Source: CAVXAE01 sp044225565
GTDB lineage: Bacteria; Pseudomonadota; Gammaproteobacteria; Steroidobacterales; Steroidobacteraceae
NCBI GenBank assembly: GCA_044225565.1
Contig: JBGAIL010000010.1
Coordinates: 1-49,853, forward strand
DNA: 49,853 nucleotides
Reading direction: 5' to 3'
Shown piece by piece: positions 28,083 through 38,000 of the stretch. The position numbers and the translations under genes are program-made. Under the pieces are notes generated by a model, which searched no databases, was not told where the DNA came from, and was given only the letters and a program-made list of their open reading frames with translations. Position 1 is the stretch's first letter, and each line of letters opens with the position of its first letter.

Positions 28083-28565
28083 TCAGAGGCTGACGGCGCG
28101 GACCTGCGTGGCCGTCTTGAGATCGAGGCAGGCGACCGCGTCCAGGGGAAGGCGGCGGCCGGTGAGGAAATCGTCGATGCAACGCATGACCATCGGGCTG
28201 CGCAGCCGCGGCTCGCGCTCTTTCAGCTCATCGCGCGTGAGCCAGCGGGTGCAGACGATGCCACGGTCGAGTGGTTGGGAGGGCTCATGGTCGCGCACGG
28301 TGCCGGTGAACGCGAAGCGCAGCGTCGAGCGGTTCGTGTTGGGCTTGCGCCAGAGATAGATGCCGAGCAGCGCATCGGGCTCGAACAGCCAGGCCGTCTC
28401 CTCACGCGCCTCGCGCACCACGGCTTCGAGCAGCGTCTCGCCGACCTCGACGTGCCCGGCCGGCTGGTTGAGCACCAGCTTCTGCGAGATGCGCTCCTCG
28501 ACGCAGAGGAAGCGCCCTTCGACTTGTGCGACGGCGGCCACCGTCACATCCGGTTTGAGGGTCAT
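28083..28565 (-). CDS. nudJ: NUDIX hydrolase, NudJ-type phosphatase
   Basis: 160-residue NUDIX protein beginning MTLKPDVTVAAVAQVEGRFL. The NUDIX box is GHVEVGETLLEAVVREAREETAW (quoted in parts: GHVEVGETLLEAVV and REAREETAW), with the metal-binding EExxE intact. E. coli NudJ hydrolyses thiamine-type pyrophosphates and nucleoside di/triphosphates and begins MFKPHVTVACVV, a close match; the adjacency to mnmA is the same as in E. coli. The ATG lies 8 nt after a TATACT box (28579-28574) with a CT-rich, non-Shine-Dalgarno spacer. Ends 28 nt before the mnmA start. Confidence 0.88.
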   Translation of the reverse strand: MTLKPDVTVAAVAQVEGRFLCVEERISQKLVLNQPAGHVEVGETLLEAVVREAREETAWLFEPDALLGIYLWRKPNTNRSTLRFAFTGTVRDHEPSQPLDRGIVCTRWLTRDELKEREPRLRSPMVMRCIDDFLTGRRLPLDAVACLDLKTATQVRAVSL

Positions 28566-28573
28566 GGGAGGCA

Positions 28574-28579
28574 AGTATA
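28574..28579 (-). promoter_or_regulatory. -10 box of nudJ, 8 nt from the ATG
   Basis: On the minus strand TATACT is followed by TGCCTCCC and the ATG. The spacer is the opposite of a Shine-Dalgarno sequence, so if this is the promoter the transcript must start at the ATG. The whole intergenic space (28566-28591) is only 26 nt. Confidence 0.5.
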
Positions 28580-28591
28580 TGGGCCGACAGG

Positions 28592-29182
28592 TCAGCCGCG
28601 TCGCGCGACGCGCAGAGTCTGTTCGGGCGCGCTGGCGTTCCACACAGCATCGAACTCGTTCAGGTAGAGCCGCGCGACGCCGGGGTTGTTCAGGTCTGCG
28701 ATGCCGTCCCACGTCTCCGCGCGCATGCGAAACACGACGGCGCGATCGTCTGCGACCAGATAGGCGGAAGCCTGCTCCGGCGATTCGCTCGAGACGTGGC
28801 GGATGTCGATGCAACTCGAGAGGCGGCGGCCCATCGCGATGAACCGGTTGCTGTCGCGCTTCACGCGCGTCGGATGCTGCAGCAGCACGCGCACCTTCGA
28901 GAAGCTGCGCGCGAGCACGAAGTGCTTGATGATGTCGAGGAAGGCAGTCTGGTCGTAGAGTTCGGGCTCGAGGTCGGGCGTGCAGATGGAGATCAGGCGT
29001 TGCGCACTGGCGGCCGCGGCGTTGATGGCCGCACGCACTTCCGAGCGAGTGGAGAGGATGCGCAGGGAGTCGGGCGTGCGATACACCCCGGAATTCCCCG
29101 TGCTGTTCGAGTCGGGCGCGTATCGGGCCTTGGCGAGTTGCGCCAGTGCCCGTGTTGCATCCGATTCCGCAGTGACTGTCAC
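28592..29182 (-). CDS. PLD-like (DUF7931-type) protein of unknown function
   Basis: About 196 residues from a GTG at 29182. The sequence AQRLISICTPDLEPELYDQTAF, followed by a segment like SFSKVRVLLQHPTRVK, and later SAYLVADDRAVVFRM resembles the phospholipase-D-like fold that I associate with DUF7931, found in gammaproteobacteria alone or fused to acetyltransferases. The HKD catalytic motif is not complete, so phosphodiesterase activity is doubtful. An R-rich upstream stretch (29183-29362) is in frame but shows no domain, so the later start is preferred; a weak TAAGAT box lies at 29229-29224. It occupies the place of hflD between nudJ and purB. Confidence 0.65.
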   Translation of the reverse strand: MTVTAESDATRALAQLAKARYAPDSNSTGNSGVYRTPDSLRILSTRSEVRAAINAAAASAQRLISICTPDLEPELYDQTAFLDIIKHFVLARSFSKVRVLLQHPTRVKRDSNRFIAMGRRLSSCIDIRHVSSESPEQASAYLVADDRAVVFRMRAETWDGIADLNNPGVARLYLNEFDAVWNASAPEQTLRVARRG

Positions 29183-29333
29183 GACCCGCCCGTTTGAACG
29201 CCTGCGGCCTGGCAGGCCGGTCGATCTTAGGAGGGCAGGGCGTTGCGGCTTGCCGAGCCAGTCACGTTTTGTGGCGGGCCGCTGACGCCCGGTGGCGAAG
29301 CGTGGGCTGGTTCGCAGTTTTTTCCGCGTTCGG

Positions 29334-30698
29334 TTAAATCTCGCGAGCGAGCCGCGCGGCAAGACCGACGTAATCGCCGGGCTTCATGGCCTTGAGGCGG
29401 GCCTTTTCGTCGCCAGGCAGCGGCAGCGAATCCACGAAGGCGTGCAGCGCTGCGGCATCGATGACGTGGCCGCGCGAAAACTGCTTGAGCAACTCGTAGC
29501 CGTTGGGCACGCCGCGGGCACGGAGCACCGTCTGCACCGGCTCGGCCAGCACTTCCCAGGCCGCATTCACGTCGGCCGCGAGCCTCGCGGGATCGGCGTC
29601 GATCTTGGCGAGTCCGCGCTCGAGAGCGCGCCACGCGATGAGCGCATGGGCGAGCGCGACACCGAGATTGCGCAGCACGGTGGAATCGGTGAGATCCCGC
29701 TGCCAGCGCGAGATCGGCAGCTTCTCGGAGAAATGCCGCAGCAGCGCATTGGCAATGCCAAGGTTGCCTTCGGCGTTCTCGAAATCGATCGGGTTCACCT
29801 TGTGAGGCATGGTCGAAGAGCCGACTTCTCCCGACTGCGCGCGCTGCTTGAGATAGCCGAGGGAGATGTATCCCCAGCAGTCGCGGCAGAAATCGATCAG
29901 CAGCGTGTCGAGTGCCGCGACGGCATCGCAGTACTCGCCGATCCAGTCGTGGGGCTCGATCTGCGTGGTGTGCGCGTTGTACTCGAGCTGCAGCGAGCTC
30001 ACGAACCTGCGGCCGATCTCCGGCCAGTCCGCGGCCGGTACCGCGGCCACTTGGGCGTTGAAGTTGCCCACCGCACCATTCCATTTGCCGAGGATCGGCA
30101 CATTCTTCCACCGCCGCTGCGCTCTCGCGAGCCGCGCTGCGACATTCGCCATCTCCTTGCCGAGAGTGGTGGGGCTCGCCGGCTGACCGTGCGTGCGCGC
30201 AAGCATGGGCATTTCCGCCCAGCGGCCCGCGAAGTCCCGGAGCGCAGTGGAAATGCGCTGCGTCGCCGCGAGCAGCACTTCGCGCGCCCGCAGCAGCAGC
30301 CGCGCATAGCTGAGATTGTTGATGTCTTCGGACGTGCAGCCAAAATGCACCAGCTCGAGCGTTGCCTCGCTTGCGCCGGCAGCAGCCAGCTGCTCGCGCA
30401 CGTAGTACTCGACGGCCTTCACGTCGTGGTTGATGCGTGCCTCGATAGCCTTCACCGCGGCCGGTGCGCCTTCGGCAGGCTCACGGGCCATTTCCGCGGC
30501 CTTCGCGCGCACCGCAGCCGGAAGCGCCGATCCGGCGAGCGAAGGCACCGAATCGGCGAGCAGCACGAACCATTCGGCCTCGATGCGGATGCGCTCGCGG
30601 ATGAGGCCTGCCTCCGAAAGCAGCTCCCGCAGGGGTTCGGTGGCGGATCGATAGCGCCCGTCCACGGGCGAAAGGGCGTCGAGGGAAGCGGAAGTCAT
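29334..30698 (-). CDS. purB: Adenylosuccinate lyase
   Basis: Purine synthesis enzyme releasing fumarate from SAICAR and from adenylosuccinate. The 454-residue protein starts MTSASLDALSPVDGRYRSAT, as in the E. coli-type PurB; LVHFGCTSEDINN and the superfamily signature GEVGSSTMPHKVNPIDFENA are intact, with the catalytic Ser-loop and the LARTHGQPASPTTLGKE helix. Upstream in-frame codons to 30776 have no family match. A TATGAT box lies about 33 nt upstream of the ATG. It is divergent from fumC, another member of the same fumarase/lyase superfamily, across a 99-nt spacer. Confidence 0.96.
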   Translation of the reverse strand: MTSASLDALSPVDGRYRSATEPLRELLSEAGLIRERIRIEAEWFVLLADSVPSLAGSALPAAVRAKAAEMAREPAEGAPAAVKAIEARINHDVKAVEYYVREQLAAAGASEATLELVHFGCTSEDINNLSYARLLLRAREVLLAATQRISTALRDFAGRWAEMPMLARTHGQPASPTTLGKEMANVAARLARAQRRWKNVPILGKWNGAVGNFNAQVAAVPAADWPEIGRRFVSSLQLEYNAHTTQIEPHDWIGEYCDAVAALDTLLIDFCRDCWGYISLGYLKQRAQSGEVGSSTMPHKVNPIDFENAEGNLGIANALLRHFSEKLPISRWQRDLTDSTVLRNLGVALAHALIAWRALERGLAKIDADPARLAADVNAAWEVLAEPVQTVLRARGVPNGYELLKQFSRGHVIDAAALHAFVDSLPLPGDEKARLKAMKPGDYVGLAARLAREI

Positions 30699-30797
30699 GT
30701 TTATCGGCAAGCTCGCGATGCTACGATTCGCATCATACCTTAGCTTCACCGTGCCGCGGCGCCCGCGCCGGAGCACGCTTTTGCCGGAGTTGCACTG

Positions 30798-32197
<1,400 letters not shown>

Positions 32198-32201
<4 letters not shown>

Positions 32202-32854
32202 AGCCGGTAATGCCGGACTGGAACGCGCACATCCGCAACTGCCTGGCGGGCACGGCGCCCAGCCGGGCGGACGACACCTTGCTGCTGCCGGGACTCACCG
32301 CGGAGCAGAGCGCGCCTTTCCGGCGCCATTTCCCGGAAAGGCCCATTCCTGCGGCGGTGCTGGTGCCTCTGATCGAAAGGCCTTCGGGGCTCACCATCCT
32401 GCTCACCCAGCGTGCCACGCAGCTCAAGAACCACGCCGGCCAGATCAGCTTCCCGGGAGGCCGTATCGAGCCGACGGACGCAGACGTCACTGCCGCCGCG
32501 CTGCGCGAAGCGCAGGAGGAGATCGGGCTCGACCCGGCGTTCGTCTCCATCATCGGCTATCTGCCGGATCACATCGTGGTCACGGGCTTCCGGGTCACGC
32601 CCGTGGTCGGCCTCGTAAGGCCGGAATTCGAGCTGCTGCTGGATTCGGAAGAGGTCGAGGATGCCTTCGAGGTGCCGATCGAGCACATCTTCGAGCCTTC
32701 CAACCGACGCTCGCGGATACGACAGCTGGGCGATGGCGCGATCGAGATGGAGCTCAGCGACATTCTCTACGGCGAACGCGTCATCTGGGGCGCCACGGCC
32801 GGCATGCTGCTCACGCTCACCCGGCTCTGCGGTCCTGGAGGCGCTCGTGACTAG
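32198..32854 (+). CDS. CoA pyrophosphatase-type NUDIX hydrolase
   Basis: 218-residue NUDIX protein of the NudL / UPF0035 group, which cleaves CoA and acyl-CoA to phosphopantetheine products. It has the group-specific helix LLTQRATQLKNHAGQISFPGG preceding the NUDIX box (quoted in parts: LLTQRATQLKNHAGQ and ISFPGGRI), and REAQEEIGL with the metal-binding glutamates; the later DSEEVEDAFEVP is typical. The GTG start at 32198 overlaps the fumC stop; the next in-frame ATG (32210) would remove four residues. The following MazG-like gene overlaps its stop by 8 nt. Confidence 0.87.
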
Positions 32855-33290
32855 CGCCATCGGAGAAGTCCCTCAGGATCTCCCTGCGCTGACGCGGGCG
32901 ATACGCATCAGCGAGCAGGCCGCCGCCGTGGGATTTGACTGGACGTGCATGGCGGACATCCGCGCCAAGATCTCGGAAGAGCTCGCCGAGCTCGACGCCG
33001 CGCTTGAAGCAGCGGATCAGCGATGCTCCGCAGAGGTCATGGAGGAGTTCGGCGATCTGCTGGTCGCGCTGGTCAATCTCAGCCGGCACCTGTGCATGGA
33101 CCCCGAGAGCGCGCTGCGGGCGGCAAGCGCCAAGTTCGAAGGGAGGTTCAGGCACATGGAGCAGCTTGCCGAGGAGCGCGGGCGCTCCTTGCAAAGCCTT
33201 TCGGCGAGCGAGTGGGACGAGCTCTGGAACGAGGCGAAGCGGGCTGCGCCGAAGCGTGAGGACGCGGCCGCGGGCCGGCAGGCGCCCTGA
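32847..33290 (+). CDS. MazG-like single-domain NTP pyrophosphohydrolase
   Basis: 147-residue all-alpha protein with one MazG domain. The metal-binding pattern is present: KISEELAELDAAL (EExxE) and EEFGDLLVALVNLSRHL (ExxxD), with the conserved AAAVGFDW before it. E. coli MazG has two such domains (263 residues), so this is a short form equivalent to one half. MazG enzymes sanitise NTP pools and lower ppGpp or damaged-nucleotide levels. The GTG at 32847 is inside the preceding gene (8-nt overlap), and both are NUDIX/NTP-cleaning functions, suggesting a co-translated housecleaning pair. No Shine-Dalgarno is evident. Confidence 0.8.
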   Translation: MTSAIGEVPQDLPALTRAIRISEQAAAVGFDWTCMADIRAKISEELAELDAALEAADQRCSAEVMEEFGDLLVALVNLSRHLCMDPESALRAASAKFEGRFRHMEQLAEERGRSLQSLSASEWDELWNEAKRAAPKREDAAAGRQAP

Positions 33291-33426
33291 GCCACCCCTG
33301 GCGCACGGCCGATTTCACACATTCGGCATTCAGTATCGATTCATGGCCGCAACCCTATCTTGCCTCCCCAGCCGGCAACGCTGATCCGCGCAATCCCGCG
33401 CCGCAGCCGGCCGAAGGCAGACGACG

Positions 33427-34050
33427 ATGCGCATCCAGGCGACCTTGAAGACCCAGGCGGTGACCGGGCTCGTGGCGGCAGGCCTGTTGCTCGGCTGCCA
33501 GATGGCCTTGGCCGATCCCGGCCGCTGGCAGCGTGACGACCGCGGCCGCTACCCCGGTGCCGAATACGATTACGCGCGAGTCGTCGACGTCGAGCCCATC
33601 GTCCGCAACGTGCGAATCACCACGCCGCGCCGCGAATGCTGGAACGAAACCCGTTACGAGGAAGTGCGCTACGAGGAGCGCGGACGTGAGCGGGATCGCG
33701 CCGGCCCGATGATCCTTGGTGGCCTCATCGGCGCCGCGATCGGTCATCAGTTCGGGCATGGCGATGGCCGTCGCGCTGCGACGGTGGCCGGCGCCGTCGT
33801 CGGCACTGCCATCGGCCATGACAGCGCGGCTCGCCGCGACAATGGCTACTCCTCTCGCAGTTACACCACGGAGACCCGGCCTTACGACGTCGAGCGCTGC
33901 AACGTCCGGTATGACGAAGAGTACGAGCGTCGTGTGGACGGCTATCGCGTCACGTACGAGTACAACGGCCGCACTCACACCACGCGGCTGCCGTACGACC
34001 CTGGCGAGCGCATCCGTGTGCGCGTCAATGTGCAGCCGGACGAATACTGA
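33427..34050 (+). CDS. Second glycine-zipper envelope protein
   Basis: 207-residue exported protein: signal-like N-terminus (AVTGLVAAGLLLGC with a possible lipobox Cys at about residue 24), a charged, Tyr/Arg-rich region, and the glycine-zipper hairpin MILGGLIGAAIGHQFGHG and VAGAVVGTAIGH. The C-terminal region (YDVERCNVRYDEEYERRV and LPYDPGERIRVRVNV) matches the end of the protein at 4333-4869, so the two are paralogs. A strong terminator follows at 34082-34117. A TATCTT box at about 33356 could be its -10. Function unknown, presumably outer-membrane or envelope maintenance. Confidence 0.78.
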   Translation: MRIQATLKTQAVTGLVAAGLLLGCQMALADPGRWQRDDRGRYPGAEYDYARVVDVEPIVRNVRITTPRRECWNETRYEEVRYEERGRERDRAGPMILGGLIGAAIGHQFGHGDGRRAATVAGAVVGTAIGHDSAARRDNGYSSRSYTTETRPYDVERCNVRYDEEYERRVDGYRVTYEYNGRTHTTRLPYDPGERIRVRVNVQPDEY

Positions 34051-34081
34051 GCGACAGGTCACGCCAGCGCCGGCGAATGAG

Positions 34082-34117
34082 GAAGCGGGCAGAGGCGACT
34101 CTGCCCGCTTCGTTTTC
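34082..34117 (+). terminator. Rho-independent terminator after the glycine-zipper gene
   Basis: A perfect 13-bp stem GAAGCGGGCAGAG (34082-34094) and CTCTGCCCGCTTC (34099-34111) encloses the GCGA loop and is followed by GTTTTC. Placed 31 nt after the stop at 34050 and before the PepSY gene. Confidence 0.9.
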
Positions 34118-34152
34118 GAAGGATGCCGATTGCGCTACGCTCGTGCTCCGAC

Positions 34153-34479
34153 ATGAAACCTCCCGCCCGCCTTCGATGGTCCCTGACGCTGCTCGCGCTG
34201 ACGGCCACACTCGCCGTCGCACGGCCGCCGGACCAGGACGATCGCCGCCCGCGCGACCATCGCGAGCGCACCGAGCGCTCGGAGCGTTCCGAACGGCCGC
34301 GGGTGAGGGTCTCTCTGGATCGTGCCGTCGCCATGGCCGAACGCCGCTTCAACGCGCGGGTGGTCAGGGCGGACACGCGTGACGCAGGAGATCGCGTCGT
34401 TTACGTGCTGCGCCTCCTGAACGAGGCGGGCCGTGTGTGGACCGTTCGCGTGGACGCTTCCACTGGCGAGATGCAGTAG
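34153..34479 (+). CDS. Exported PepSY-domain protein
   Basis: 108 residues: a signal peptide (WSLTLLALTATLAVA, about 8-22), a short Arg/Asp/Glu-rich low-complexity linker, and a single PepSY domain with VSLDRAVAMAERRFNARVV, RVVYVLRLLNEAG and WTVRVDASTGEMQ. Small PepSY proteins of this kind are commonly encoded directly before a PhoP-like response regulator and histidine kinase, as here (7-nt gap), and are thought to modulate the sensor from the periplasm. A TACGCT box 11 nt before the ATG could be its promoter. ATG 34123 upstream would not add a usable signal. Confidence 0.8.
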   Translation: MKPPARLRWSLTLLALTATLAVARPPDQDDRRPRDHRERTERSERSERPRVRVSLDRAVAMAERRFNARVVRADTRDAGDRVVYVLRLLNEAGRVWTVRVDASTGEMQ

Positions 34480-34486
34480 GTATCCC

Positions 34487-35167
34487 ATGAGAATTCTGGT
34501 GGTCGAAGACGAGCCGGCGCTTCGCGAGGCGCTGCGTACCCAGCTAGCCGCAGCAGGCTTCACGGTGGATCTGGCAGCGGACGGCGAGGAAGGCCTGTTC
34601 GCGGGCAATGAATATCCCGTCGACGTCGCCATCGTCGATCTCGGCCTGCCCAAGATCCCGGGCCTCGACCTGATCCGCCGGCTGCGGGCCGCAGGCAGGA
34701 CCTTCCCGATCCTGGTGCTCACCGCGCGCGATCGCTGGGAGGACAAGGTCGAAGGGCTGCAGGCGGGAGCGGATGACTACGTCGCGAAGCCGTTCCACTT
34801 CGAAGAGGTCCACGCGCGAGTGCAGGCGCTCATTCGCCGCGCCGGCGGCTGGGCAAAGCCGGAGCTCGTCTGCGGCCCCATCACCCTGGATACGCGCGCG
34901 CAGACGGTCACGCTGCGCGGCACGCCGGTCGAGCTCACCACCTTCGAGTACCGCATCCTCGAGCACATGATGCTGCGCGCCGGAGAAGTGATCTCGAAGA
35001 CCGAGCTGACCGAGCGGCTCTACGACCAGGACTTCGAGCGCGACAGCAACGTCATCGAGGTGTTCATCGGCCGCCTGCGCCGCAAGCTCGATCCGGACGA
35101 CACGCTGCAGCCGATCGAGACGCTGCGCGGTCGCGGCTACCGTTTCGCCCTGCCGCGGAGCGCCTGA
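34487..35167 (+). CDS. OmpR/PhoP-type response regulator
   Basis: 226-residue two-component regulator. The receiver domain MRILVVEDEPALREAL has the acidic pair, the phosphoacceptor in AIVDLGLP (D51) and the VAKPF lysine; the C-terminal winged helix includes LTTFEYRILEHM and GRLRRKLDPDD. The sequence is PhoP-like. It starts 7 nt after the PepSY gene and ends 11 nt before the sensor gene, so the three genes form an operon. Binding sites in the window were not identified. Confidence 0.92.
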   Translation: MRILVVEDEPALREALRTQLAAAGFTVDLAADGEEGLFAGNEYPVDVAIVDLGLPKIPGLDLIRRLRAAGRTFPILVLTARDRWEDKVEGLQAGADDYVAKPFHFEEVHARVQALIRRAGGWAKPELVCGPITLDTRAQTVTLRGTPVELTTFEYRILEHMMLRAGEVISKTELTERLYDQDFERDSNVIEVFIGRLRRKLDPDDTLQPIETLRGRGYRFALPRSA

Positions 35168-35178
35168 GAGACCACATC

Positions 35179-36521
35179 GTGCACTCGCTGAGCCGCCGGC
35201 TCCTCGTCTCGATCTCTGTGCCCCTGGTGTTGTTCTTCGGGGCTACCATCGCCGTTTTCGACGCGAGCTTTCGTGACCTCTCCGAGCACTCGCTGCAGGC
35301 GTTGCTCGACGCACAGATGGTGGCGCTCATCGCTGCGGCGGAAGCGGAGCCCGACGGCGCGGTCACGGCACTGAGCCGCAACCTCGAGTCGCGACTGGAC
35401 AACCCTGGCTCGGGCCTCTACGCGCAGATCCACGCCTCGGGAGGCAGATCCGTCTGGCGCTCGCAATCGACGACGGGCACGTTCGTGCAGTTCGGGCCGG
35501 ATCTCGCGCCGGGTCAACGCCGGTTCGCGCGCACCGTCGTGGACGGTGTGCCGCTCGCCATCGAGAGCCGTGGCATCGCCTTCGAGGACGAGGCGCAGGG
35601 CGCGCGCAATCTCACCTTCAGCGTCGCGACGAGCCTCGAGCCGTACAACGAGCAGCTCTGGTCGTTCAGGACGCGGCTCTTCGGGTGGTTCGTCGGCCTC
35701 ACCGGCCTGCTGCTCGCCACGCTCGGAGTGTTGCTGCGCTGGGTGCTGGCCCCGGTGCGCCGCCTCGAGAGCGAGATCCATGCCGTGGAGGAGGGGAGCC
35801 GCGAGACGCTGGGCGACGGCTATCCTCGCGAATTGAGTGGCGTCGCGGGGAACCTCAACACGCTGCTCCTGGCGGAGCGCAAGCGGGTGGGCCGCTATCG
35901 CGACACGCTGGGCAACCTCGCGCACAGCCTCAAAACGCCGCTGGCCGTGATCCGCACGGCGCTTTCGGCGGAGGGATATTCGTCAGCCGGCACCATCGGT
36001 GCCGAGATCGACCGCATGACCTCCATCGTCGAGCACCAGCTGAAACGAGCGGCCGGGCGGCACCACACTCGGGCAGGCGTTGTGGTGGATGTCGCACCCG
36101 TCGACCGTGAGCTGCGCGCCGCATTGCTGAAAGTGTATGCGAGCAAGGATTTCTCGATCGAGCAGTCCGTGGTGCCGGAGAAGTTCGCCAGCGATCGATG
36201 GAGCTGCTCGGCAACCTGCTGGACAACGCCTGCAAGTGGTGCCGCTCGCGCGTGCTGATTACCGTGACCGCGTCACGCCAGGGCGCTGCAGCTCGCGACG
36301 GTCTGCAGATCACGGTTGAAGACGATGGCCCGGGCATATCACAGGCGGACCGGGAGCGCGTCTTCGGCCGCGGCGTGAGGGCGGACGAGAAGACGCAAGG
36401 GCATGGCATCGGGCTCGCGATGGTCCGCGACACCGTGGAGCTTTATGGCGGCTCGTTGATCTCGGCCTGCGCCTGGGCGGCGCGAGGCTTTCCATCCGGC
36501 TGCCCGGCCGTCAGACCTTGA
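35179..36521 (+). CDS. PhoQ-like sensor histidine kinase, C-terminus disrupted by indels
   Basis: Partner of the PhoP-like regulator. GTG start at 35179 with GAGAG upstream; first membrane helix about 9-28, periplasmic sensor to about 165, second helix (WFVGLTGLLLATLGVLL), then HAMP-like VRRLESEIHAVEEGS. The H-box is HSLKTPLAVIRTAL (phospho-His H249). At about 36196 the frame shifts: the N-box ELLGNLLDNACKW and GHGIGLAMVRDTVELYGG are in the next frame, and a second shift near 36455 is needed to restore LRLGGARLSIRLPG, so at least two indels disrupt the ATPase domain. The second shift also moves the stop (36535). The gene converges with, and overlaps, the aldehyde dehydrogenase copy. I favour sequence errors. 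Confidence 0.8.
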
Positions 36522-38000
36522 ACTCCATGCCCTGAGCGAGCGGCAGCTCGCGACTCCAGTTGATCGTGTTCGTCTGCCGGCGCATGTAGGCCTTCCAGGC
36601 GTCCGATCCGGATTCACGCCCGCCGCCGGTCTCCTTCCACCGAAGGTTGCCGATCTCGGCTCCCGAGGTGCCGAGGTTGACGTTGGCGATGCCGCAATCG
36701 CTGCCCAGCGAGGAGAGGAAGGTTTCGCCGCCTGCAGCCGGTCGGTGAACAGCGCGGACGAGAGCCCGTGCGCGGAAGCGTTCTTGCAGCTTCGATGGCC
36801 TCGGCGAGCGAGCCCACCGGGATCACGTAGAGGATCGGCGCAAACGTCTCGGTCTGCACGATGTCCCAATCGTTCTTTGCGCGGACGATGGTCGGCTCGA
36901 CGAAGTTGCCGGCGCAGTAAGCTCATACCTCCAGCCGCCGTGAAGCACCGCGCCGCCTGCGGCCCGCGCCGCCTCGACCGCGGACTTGTAGCGGGCCACC
37001 GCACCCTGATCGATCAGCGGACCCATGAGCGTGCCTTCCTCGAGAGGATCCCCGATGCGCACCTCCGGCGATACGCGTTCGTCAACCGCTTCTCGAACTC
37101 GTCGACCTTCGACGAATGGACCAGTACGCGGCGAGTCGTGGCAGCGTTGCCCCGCGGTGCCCACGGCACCGAAGACGACGGCAGGCACGGCGAGATCTAC
37201 CGCGTTATTGCCCCCGAGCTCGAGCAGGCTCTTGCCCATGCGCGAGGCCACGCGCTCGCCGACCTTGCGGCCGATGGCCGTGGAGCCGGTGAACGAGACG
37301 AGCGCGACGCGCCGGTCGTCGACGTAGAACTCGTGGCGATCGGTTCCCGCGTCGATGATCTGGAACAATACCAGCTGCGACGCGAGCACACGGTTGCAGA
37401 TGTGTTGCACGGGCGATGGCCGAGAGCGGCGCCTTTCGGTGACGTGGCTTCCACACCGAGGCATTGCCACCGATTGCGGAGAGAGTGGCATTCCACGCCC
37501 ACACCGCCACCGGAAAGTCGAACGCCGAGATGATCCCGATGACGCCCAGCGGGTGCCACTGCTCGTACATCCGGTGCTGCAGCAACGGAGTGCATCGAGC
37601 ATGCGCGACTGGCCGACGGCGAAGTCGCAGATGTCGATCATCTTCGAACTCGCCGAGGCCCTCGGCGAGGATCTTGCCGTTCTCGAGCGAGACGAGCGCG
37701 CCCAGGTCCTTCTTGCTTGCGCAACTCCTCGTTGAGCAGGCGCATGGCCTCGCCGCGCTTGGGAGCAGGGACCTTGCCCCACGCCGCAGCGGCTTCCGTG
37801 GCGGCTCTCATGACGTTCTCGTAGTCGGCGGCGGATGCGCCGCGAACACGCCCGATCACCTCACCGGTGGCGGGATTGCGGACCTCGATGAGAGCGCCCT
37901 CGCTGCTGGACGACCAGCCTTTGGATCCTGACCACGCGCCCGCGTTGTCGGCGGCGAGACCGAGGCGCCCGAGCAGCGCCTGCACATCGGCGGCTTTCAT
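36511..38000 (-). pseudogene. ALDH7-type aldehyde dehydrogenase, copy A, multiply frameshifted
   Basis: Paralog of the copy at 39417-40591. Motifs are spread over all three frames: EVRNPATGEVIGRVRG and the N-terminal part to LLNEELRKQ (frame breaks near 37712), MIDICDFAVGQSRML, MYEQWHPLGVIGIISAFDFP, VALVSFTGSTAIGRKVGERV, GTLMGPLIDQGAV, QTETFAPILYVIPVGS and the C-terminal MEFKV before the stop at 36513-36511. At least six shifts and a short internal deletion (after GGNNA, about nine residues relative to the other copy) are needed. ALDH7 enzymes oxidise aminoadipate semialdehyde/piperideine-6-carboxylate in lysine catabolism. Start ATG 38000 overlaps the dehydrogenase stop by 1 nt. Indels continue into the opposite-strand kinase gene, so poor sequence quality is a likely cause. 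Confidence 0.75.

Noticed and set aside
29205..29225. GGCCTG-G-CAGGCC palindrome near 29210 as a regulatory site.
   Set aside because: Short GC palindromes are expected often at this base composition, and nothing else supports a function.
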